Source: Candidatus Anoxychlamydiales bacterium
Lineage (GTDB): Bacteria; Chlamydiota; Chlamydiia; Chlamydiales; SM23-39
DNA: 11,638 bases
Direction of reading: 5' to 3'
Assembly: GCA_011064905.1 (NCBI GenBank)
Contig: JAAKFW010000031.1
Span: 1-11,638 of the forward strand
A model generated the notes under the pieces. The model searched no databases and had not been told where the DNA came from. It was given only the letters and a program-made list of their open reading frames with translations. Shown here piece after piece: positions 6,165 through 11,638 of this stretch (position 1 is its first letter; each line of letters begins with the position of its first letter). A program made the translations under genes and the position numbers.

Positions 6165-7847
6165 CTACATCATTGGCATGCCCATGCCAGGCATTCCGCC
6201 CATACCAGGCATTCCTCCCATAGCGCCACCCATCATTGATGGGTCCATCATAGAAGAAGCATCGTTATTAGGACTCTGTTTGTCTGTTATCATTACAGCT
6301 GTAGTAAGAAGTAACATTGCAACAGACGCTGCATTTTTAAGGGCTGTTTTTGTAACTAAAACAGGATCGATAACTCCATCTTTTATCAAATCAGAGAATT
6401 TATCAGTATATGCGTTATATCCAACACTTCCCTTTTTCTCTAAAATCTTTTCAGCTATTACATCCCCTTTTTTACCAGCATTATTTGCAATAGCTATTGC
6501 AGGGGCTGTAATTGCTTTTTTAATTATTTCAATAGCTATTTTTTCATCCGAATTTTTTACTTCAATTTCATCTAAATAGTTAGCGCATCTTAAAAGAGCA
6601 ACCCCTCCTCCAGGAACGATCCCCTCTATTGCTGCAGCTTTAGTAGCATGAAGCGCATCCTCTATTCTTTGCTTTTTCTCTTTTAACTCAGTCTCAGTTG
6701 CAGCGCCAACATTGATCACTCCAGCTTTTCCTACTAAATTAGAGAGTCTTTCGTTTAACTTTTCAATATCATAATCAGAAGTAGACATAGCTATTTCATT
6801 TTTGATTTGAGTTTCTCTTTTTTTGATCTCATCTAATGATCCAAACCCCTCTATGATCGTTGTATTTTCTTTGGAAATTTTTATTTTTTTAGCTTTTCCT
6901 AAATAACTTTCATCAAAATTTTTAAGTTCTAATCCAGCATCTCTCGAAATAACCTTTGCATTTGTTAAAATAGCGATATCATTTAAAATCTCTTTTCTTC
7001 TGTCCCCAAAAGCCGGCGCTCTTACAGCAGCTATTGGAAAATTTGCTTTAACTTTATTTACAACTAAAGTTGTGAGAGCATCTGAATCAATGTCTTCTGC
7101 AATGATAAGAAGTGATCTTGCTTCTTTTTGCATAACTTTTTCTAAAATTGAAACTATATCTTTGGCTGAGATGAGTTTTTGATCTGTGATATAAATTAGA
7201 GGGTTGTCAAACTCAACTAACATTTTCTCGGGGTTTGTTATGAAATAAGGAGATAAAAAACCACTCTCAAATTGCAAACCTTCTACTATATCTAAAGTTG
7301 TATCAATTCCCTTTCCATCAGAGATTGAAACAATTCCATTTTTCCCAACTTTGTCTAGAGCGTCTGCTATAATAGAGCCTATCTCTACATCATTATTTGC
7401 AGAAATTGTAGCTATTTGTTTGATTTCATCTTTAGATTTAACCTCTGATTTCATCTCATCTAGATATTTGCAGACAGTATCAAGAGTCTTTTCAATTTTT
7501 CTTTTAAGAAGTATTGGATTCTCTCCTGCTACGACATATTTTAAACCTTCTAAAAAAATAGCTTCAGCCAAAACTATAGCTGTTGTAGTTCCATCTCCTG
7601 CTATATCTGCTGTTTTTTTTGAGGCTTCTTTCACAATTTGAGCTGCCATATTTTCAAATTTATTTTTTAAAAAAATCTCGTCTGCAACGCTAACCCCATC
7701 TTTTGTGCAAATTAACTCAAAATCTTTTTTTATAATTACATTTTTACCTTTAGGTCCTAGGGTTATTTTAACTGTCTTTGCAAGCGTTTTAACTCCTCTT
7801 AGAATTGATTGATAAGCTTTGTCATTAAATTCAAACATCTTAGGCAT
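6165..7847 (-). CDS. groEL: Chaperonin GroEL (Hsp60), stand-alone paralogue
   Basis: ATP-dependent cytoplasmic chaperonin subunit expected to form a tetradecamer and fold proteins inside a GroES-capped cavity. The 560-aa protein keeps the main functional residues. The nucleotide site has TLGPKG (29-34), D50 in TKDGV, GDGTTTA (84-90, D85) and the catalytic Asp D397 in EDALHAT (E. coli D398); GGGVAL follows at 413-418. Hydrophobic apical residues used for substrate and GroES binding also have counterparts (F197, Y201, F202, V232, L235, L258, V262, V263). The C terminus is the flexible Gly-Gly-Met tail (from about 538). It is not the standard groES-groEL operon: no groES precedes it. The sequence departs from ordinary GroEL at several places (FELICTKDG, long ETQIKNEIAMSTSDYD region), so it may be one of the extra chlamydial GroELs. 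Start ATG 7847, AGGAGA 7 nt upstream. Confidence 0.96.
   Translation of the reverse strand: MPKMFEFNDKAYQSILRGVKTLAKTVKITLGPKGKNVIIKKDFELICTKDGVSVADEIFLKNKFENMAAQIVKEASKKTADIAGDGTTTAIVLAEAIFLEGLKYVVAGENPILLKRKIEKTLDTVCKYLDEMKSEVKSKDEIKQIATISANNDVEIGSIIADALDKVGKNGIVSISDGKGIDTTLDIVEGLQFESGFLSPYFITNPEKMLVEFDNPLIYITDQKLISAKDIVSILEKVMQKEARSLLIIAEDIDSDALTTLVVNKVKANFPIAAVRAPAFGDRRKEILNDIAILTNAKVISRDAGLELKNFDESYLGKAKKIKISKENTTIIEGFGSLDEIKKRETQIKNEIAMSTSDYDIEKLNERLSNLVGKAGVINVGAATETELKEKKQRIEDALHATKAAAIEGIVPGGGVALLRCANYLDEIEVKNSDEKIAIEIIKKAITAPAIAIANNAGKKGDVIAEKILEKKGSVGYNAYTDKFSDLIKDGVIDPVLVTKTALKNAASVAMLLLTTAVMITDKQSPNNDASSMMDPSMMGGAMGGMPGMGGMPGMGMPMM
6187..6215. repeat. Direct repeat coding the GroEL Gly-Met tail
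   Basis: CCAGGCATTCC occurs at 6187-6197 and again at 6205-6215, an 18-nt period coding for two GGMPGM units on the minus strand. This is the usual low-complexity C-terminal GroEL tail. Confidence 0.7.
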
Positions 7848-7854
7848 GTCATTT

Positions 7855-7860
7855 TCTCCT
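7855..7860 (-). promoter_or_regulatory. Shine-Dalgarno site of groEL
   Basis: AGGAGA on the minus strand, 7 nt before the ATG at 7847. A second ATG only 3 nt from this site is in another frame (ATG ACA TGC), and a later in-frame ATG is codon 4. The spacing favours the start at 7847. Confidence 0.75.
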
Positions 7861-7883
7861 TAATAATTTTAATCTACACTATA

Positions 7884-7932
7884 GGTAAAAAATTAATTTA
7901 AACTTTTAAATTTTTAATTTAAATTTATTACC
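7884..7932. repeat. Imperfect A+T-rich inverted repeat in the groEL leader
   Basis: GGTAA and TTACC bracket a 49-nt block that also contains AATTTAAA and TTTAAATT in inverted orientation. In the groEL transcript this would give a long, weak imperfect hairpin between promoter and ribosome binding site. Most pairs are A-U, so the structure may be only low-complexity sequence. Confidence 0.35.
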
Positions 7933-7955
7933 CAATTTACTTAAAAATAACCGGT

Positions 7956-7984
7956 ATTATAAGAATAAAGAGCCTTTTTGTCAA
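7956..7984 (-). promoter_or_regulatory. Consensus sigma-70 promoter of groEL
   Basis: TTGACA (7984-7979), a spacer of exactly 17 nt, and TATAAT (7961-7956) on the minus strand: a perfect match to the bacterial housekeeping consensus. The expected start is near 7949, giving a leader of about 100 nt. No CIRCE operator (TTAGCACTC-N9-GAGTGCTAA) is visible between 7848 and 8092, so there is no sign of HrcA control. Confidence 0.85.
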
Positions 7985-8037
7985 TAGATCGAATAAAATC
8001 TTTTTTTTAAAAATTTTAATTTATTTCAATGAATTTA

Positions 8038-8066
8038 TTCAAATTAAAGCCAATATCTAATAAAAT
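8038..8066 (+). promoter_or_regulatory. Candidate promoter of the putA homologue
   Basis: TTCAAA (8038-8043) and TAAAAT (8061-8066) with a 17-nt spacer would start transcription near 8073, leaving a leader of about 20 nt. No Shine-Dalgarno-like sequence precedes the ATG at 8093 (the preceding bases are CTAGTACCGATT). The surroundings are A+T-rich and the match is moderate. Confidence 0.35.
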
Positions 8067-8092
8067 CTTATTCTAAAAAACTAGTACCGATT

Positions 8093-11000
8093 ATGGGCGA
8101 AAAAAACTACTCTCATTATTTAAATCAAATAAGTGAGCTTTTAACATCTGTTAAATCAGCTCCTTTAGATCTAGATAATAAATATCAAAAATCAACTAGA
8201 CTAGCAGAACTCATCGCCCTTCTTGCAACTGAAGAACAAACTCCTATAGAAAAAAAATCCCTTAACAATCTTTTAAAGATTTTAAATACCTTGCAAGGAA
8301 GAGCTATTGTTTCTAATTTGATAGATCAATCTTTTAGATCAAAATCTTTAAACAAAACTTTAGATCAAATTCTGCATATCTTCACGCTATATGGGCTGCC
8401 CGATGCTTTCCCAAAATCTTTCAAATTTAGATTTTTAGCTTTAAAAACTCTTAAACCTACGTTTCCAAAATTTTTAAAAACTTTTACTCAAAGAGCCATA
8501 ATCAAAGAAAGCTTAAATATACTTAGTTTTGCAGATCCTATAGCTTTGAAGAAACATTTAAATGAAAACAAAAAAAATGACTCAATAATCTCTTTAATAC
8601 AAAAACCTAGCTTCGGCAAAACAACAATAGCTAGCAATCTAAAAAACATTTTAAGTTTAATTGAAAAGCCGTATGTAAAAAATATTTGTATTAATGTTTT
8701 AGATTTAATATCAAAAAATTGCGCATGTATAGCTTACGATCAACTAGAAGAAAATCTAATAAAAATCTATCGAAAAGCAACCTCTCAATCTAAAGAAAAA
8801 CAAATATTACTTAATGTTGAAACCCACAAAGATTTAGAAGCTACCATTGATATTTTCGAAAAAGTTCTTTCAAGAGAAGAATTTTCAAAATTAAAGGTAG
8901 GGTTTACTTTAGATGCCTATTTTCCAGAGAGCTTTGAAATGCAAAAAAGACTCATTCTCTTTGCAAAAAAACGGTATGAAAAATATGGCACTTCAATTTC
9001 AATTAGAATTCTCAAAGGATTTAGCTTAAACAAAGAGCATATAACTTCTTCAAAAAACAATTGGCCATCAGCTACTTTTACATCAAAAATTGAAACAGAT
9101 GCAAACTTTAAAAAAATGATACTTTTGGGATCTAAACTAGAAAATATAAAAGCTGCAAATCTCTTAATTGTTACGTCAAATATTTTTGATATCTCTTTTT
9201 CATTAATTTTAATCAAAGAAAACTCATTAGAGCCTTATATATATTTCGAAATTGCCAGAGCAAGATCAACAACTGCTATACAAAAAGCATTAGATAAAAT
9301 AATTGGAAAAAATTTAAAAGTATTTTGTCCAATCGTTTTTAAAAAAGATTTTCATTTAGCTAGCAATTTTTTGCTTGGAAAAATAAACGATACTGCAAAT
9401 TGTGAGAATTTTTCATCTAGATTAGATACCTTATTTCCTGGATCTAAAAGCTGGGAAGAAGAGTTAGATCATTTTCACCAGTCTTTAAAGCATATAGATC
9501 AGATATCTACATTAAAAAAGCAAAATCAAGATCGAAATATTTTGCTTCAAAAAACAACTGACTTTGTTTTTGAAAACGAACCTATTACAGACTTTTCTAT
9601 AAAATCAAATATCAATTGGGCAAAAAATATTATTGAAAAAGCAAAAAATTATCTACCAGGGAAACTTCCGATTGTTATAGGCAACGATAAAATCTTAACT
9701 AGCCAAGTTGAAATAGGAAAAAACCCATCTCTGCCAAACATTCAATACTATAAATCATCATTAGGGAATGAAGCTCAAATAGATTTTGCTATAAAAACAG
9801 CCAAAAAAAATGAAAAATTTTTCCAAAATATCTCAGTTGATAAAAGATGTAAAATCTTAAAAGCAGTAAGTCAAAAAATCAGAGAAAACAGAGGCTTTTT
9901 AATTAAAAACTTAATCGTAGATATAGGTAAAAACTTTTTTGAAGCTGACCTCGAAGTATCTGATGCTATAGATGCAATAGAATATCATACAAACCATATT
10001 TTGGATATTTTTTCAAAAAAAGATATAAAATTTGAGCCCAAAGGAACTATCTTAATAATTCCTGCTAATAGTTATCCTCTTTCAACTATGGCAGAAGCAA
10101 TAGCTTCTGCCATAGTCACAGGAAATAGTGTCCTTTTAAAACCCAGAAAAGAAAACACTCTTATTTGTTACCAATTAGCGAATCTATTTTGGGAAGCTAA
10201 TATCCCTATAGAGTCTTTACAATTTTTACACTGCCATAACGATCTTTTTGAAAAAAAACTAATACCCGATCACAGAATAAATTCTGTAATTATTTCAACT
10301 TCTGTTAAATACGTTAGAAAGCTACTTAAAATAAGAGCAAACAAAGATCTAATTGCAACCACCGGAGGTATTAACACAATAATCGTTACAGCCTCGGCCG
10401 ATAGAGAACAAGCAATTTTATCTATTATTGATTCAGCTTTTAATTTTTCAGGTCAAAAATTTTCTTCAGCTTCAATCTTGATATTAGAAAAAGAAGTCTA
10501 TGATGATCTGGAGTTCAAAAACAATCTAAAAGATGCTGCTAGAAATTTGAAAGTTGGAAGCGCTTTTGATTTAACATCAACTATTACTCCTTTTACCAAA
10601 AACCCTGATAAAGAACTATTAAAAGCATTATGTGAGCTAGATAATAATGAAACTTGGCTTTTAAAACCTAGAAAAGATCATAGCAATCCAAATCTTTTTA
10701 GCCCCGGCATAAAATATGGAACCAAAAAAGATAGTTTTACTAAAAATCATGAAATTTATGGTCCTATTTTATCTGTAATGAGAGCTGATAGTTTAGATCA
10801 CGCAATTGAAATAGCAAACAATTCAAAATATGCCCTCGCAGCCGGTCTTCATAGTTTAGATCCTAGAGAACATTTAAAATGGCTATCTAATATTGAAGCT
10901 GGAAATTTATATATTAACTCAAAAATTACAGATGCCAAAATAAAAAGACAGCCCTTTGGTGGATATAAAAAGAGCTGTTTTGGATCTGGTTATAAATCCG

Positions 11001-11638
11001 GAGGGGAAAATTTTTTACTAAACTTTTTAAATCTTAGCCAAAAATCCCTCCCTAATGAAAAACTACCTACATCTGATTGGATAAATACCCTTTCTAAATT
11101 TTTAGAAGAAAAACCTCTAACTTCCGAGGATCTAAAACTTTGGCATGCTTCTGTTGGAAACTATGTATATCATTGGCAAAGACTCTCCCATGACACCGAT
11201 TATAATAAAATTATTGGACAAGATAACATCCATCGATATGTAGCTAGAAAAAATATTACTCTTAGACTTTACCCAAATAGCTCGCCTTTAGATGCCCTAA
11301 GAGTCTCCGCAGCCGCCCTTACCTGCAACGCTAGCTTAGAGATTAGCTATATAAACTCTAAAGAGTTAGAAAAATTTAATTGGATTGATCTACTTCCTGT
11401 CTTGCCAAGTATCGAAGAGAGTGAAAAAGACTTTATCAAAAGAGTAAAAGAAGGTAATATTGATAGACTGCGTTTAGTTGAAAAAGCTTCAAAAGAGTTA
11501 ATAAAAGCGGCTGCCCTTTCAGAAACCTCTCTTATTGATGCTCCTGTTTTAGCAAATGGAAGATTTGAGCTTTTACATTACATTAAAGAAATTAGCATAA
11601 CCTATGAATATCATAGATATGGAAATTTAGGCATAAAA
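8093..11638 (+). CDS. putA: Full-length PutA homologue with altered active sites in both enzyme domains (3' end outside window)
   Basis: PutA normally oxidises proline to glutamate using an FAD proline dehydrogenase (PRODH) fused to an NAD-dependent P5C dehydrogenase. The frame is open for 1182 codons. Order: helical N-terminal arm (1-190); PRODH barrel (about 195-450, with SIRILKG at 303-309, KIETDANFK and SNIFDI); P5CDH/ALDH domain (about 500-985, with GNSVLLKP, ATTGGIN, SGQKFSSAS, EIYGPIL and RQPFGG); and the extra C-terminal domain of long PutAs ending APVLANGRFELLHY and HRYGNLG. The true end is probably only a few codons beyond the edge. Key residues are changed: ALDH Cys to Phe790, Glu to Thr756, Lys to Ile760; PRODH Arg-Arg to Gly429-Lys430, Lys to Asn201, Asp to Asn241, and HN to Ser362-Asn363. 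There is no in-frame stop or frameshift. The start ATG is the only one after an in-frame TAA at 8045, and it lacks a Shine-Dalgarno. Catalysis is doubtful; function unknown. Confidence 0.9.
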   Translation, partial: MGEKNYSHYLNQISELLTSVKSAPLDLDNKYQKSTRLAELIALLATEEQTPIEKKSLNNLLKILNTLQGRAIVSNLIDQSFRSKSLNKTLDQILHIFTLYGLPDAFPKSFKFRFLALKTLKPTFPKFLKTFTQRAIIKESLNILSFADPIALKKHLNENKKNDSIISLIQKPSFGKTTIASNLKNILSLIEKPYVKNICINVLDLISKNCACIAYDQLEENLIKIYRKATSQSKEKQILLNVETHKDLEATIDIFEKVLSREEFSKLKVGFTLDAYFPESFEMQKRLILFAKKRYEKYGTSISIRILKGFSLNKEHITSSKNNWPSATFTSKIETDANFKKMILLGSKLENIKAANLLIVTSNIFDISFSLILIKENSLEPYIYFEIARARSTTAIQKALDKIIGKNLKVFCPIVFKKDFHLASNFLLGKINDTANCENFSSRLDTLFPGSKSWEEELDHFHQSLKHIDQISTLKKQNQDRNILLQKTTDFVFENEPITDFSIKSNINWAKNIIEKAKNYLPGKLPIVIGNDKILTSQVEIGKNPSLPNIQYYKSSLGNEAQIDFAIKTAKKNEKFFQNISVDKRCKILKAVSQKIRENRGFLIKNLIVDIGKNFFEADLEVSDAIDAIEYHTNHILDIFSKKDIKFEPKGTILIIPANSYPLSTMAEAIASAIVTGNSVLLKPRKENTLICYQLANLFWEANIPIESLQFLHCHNDLFEKKLIPDHRINSVIISTSVKYVRKLLKIRANKDLIATTGGINTIIVTASADREQAILSIIDSAFNFSGQKFSSASILILEKEVYDDLEFKNNLKDAARNLKVGSAFDLTSTITPFTKNPDKELLKALCELDNNETWLLKPRKDHSNPNLFSPGIKYGTKKDSFTKNHEIYGPILSVMRADSLDHAIEIANNSKYALAAGLHSLDPREHLKWLSNIEAGNLYINSKITDAKIKRQPFGGYKKSCFGSGYKSGGENFLLNFLNLSQKSLPNEKLPTSDWINTLSKFLEEKPLTSEDLKLWHASVGNYVYHWQRLSHDTDYNKIIGQDNIHRYVARKNITLRLYPNSSPLDALRVSAAALTCNASLEISYINSKELEKFNWIDLLPVLPSIEESEKDFIKRVKEGNIDRLRLVEKASKELIKAAALSETSLIDAPVLANGRFELLHYIKEISITYEYHRYGNLGIK
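10085..10116. repeat. Perfect 14-bp hairpin inside the putA homologue
   Basis: ACTATGGCAGAAGC, loop AATA, GCTTCTGCCATAGT: perfect 14-nt arms with half G+C, in otherwise A+T-rich coding sequence. It codes for the TMAEAIASAIV stretch near the start of the P5CDH Rossmann region. No T-run follows on either strand, so it is not an intrinsic terminator. Confidence 0.85.

Noticed and set aside
6229..6243. CCCATCATTGATGGG palindrome near the groEL 3' end
   Set aside because: A realistic loop leaves only about 5 bp, and it lies in Met/Pro/Asp-coding sequence; not a credible terminator or operator.
6178..7641. Two plus-strand open frames opposite groEL (6178-6579 and 7351-7641), one with a Pro/Ile repeat start
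   Set aside because: The repeat is merely the complement of the GroEL Gly-Met tail; GroEL is unambiguous on the other strand.
8917..9216. Minus-strand open frame inside the putA homologue
   Set aside because: Falls wholly within the long plus-strand PutA frame, with no domain and no ribosome binding site.
8093..11638. Calling the putA homologue a pseudogene
   Set aside because: The frame has no stop or frameshift over 1182 codons and ends with the family's C-terminal motif, so an expressed protein with altered function is the better reading.

Overview
The window is A+T-rich (by eye about two thirds A+T) and gene-dense. It looks chromosomal and most likely comes from a member of the Chlamydiota, probably an environmental or amoeba/arthropod-associated 'chlamydia-like' lineage. 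The best lineage clue is the minus-strand alpha/beta hydrolase at 4876-6090, which resembles the CHLPS 43 kDa / DUF818 family known mainly from chlamydiae. A groEL without groES, lying a few kb from a typical 2-Cys peroxiredoxin, also fits, since chlamydiae carry several GroEL paralogues. The genus cannot be fixed from the sequence alone. No insertion sequence, phage gene, CRISPR array or attachment site was seen.

Layout. (1) 1-1090, minus strand: a tRNA-Arg(ACG), then a glyoxalase II-like metallo-beta-lactamase-fold hydrolase starting 13 nt after the tRNA, then a 2-Cys peroxiredoxin cut by the window edge. They look like one transcription unit driven from just upstream of the tRNA, with a detoxification/redox theme. 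(2) 1249-4869, plus strand: an isochorismatase-fold protein lacking the usual nucleophilic cysteine, followed by trkA and trkH. These are tightly packed (0 and 12 nt gaps) and form a potassium-uptake operon. (3) 4876-7847, minus strand: groEL and, downstream, the DUF818-type hydrolase. groEL has a perfect-consensus sigma-70 promoter (TTGACA-N17-TATAAT), no visible CIRCE operator and no groES. trkH and the hydrolase converge with only 6 nt between their stop codons. (4) 8093 to the window end, plus strand: a very long open frame, at least 1182 codons, covering an almost complete PutA (fused proline dehydrogenase and pyrroline-5-carboxylate dehydrogenase, with the extra C-terminal domain of long PutAs).

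The most notable observation concerns this PutA. Its overall sequence follows PutA from end to end and the frame is open throughout. Yet key catalytic residues look lost in both enzyme halves: in the aldehyde dehydrogenase half the cysteine is Phe790 and the glutamate is Thr756; in the proline dehydrogenase half the paired arginines are Gly429-Lys430 and several other active-site positions are changed. This suggests a conserved full-length pseudoenzyme with a new role, or a gene losing its function without frame disruption. Other points worth a second look are a 45-residue insertion in the first pore loop of TrkH, a perfect 14-bp hairpin inside the putA homologue, and the tRNA that heads a protein-coding operon.
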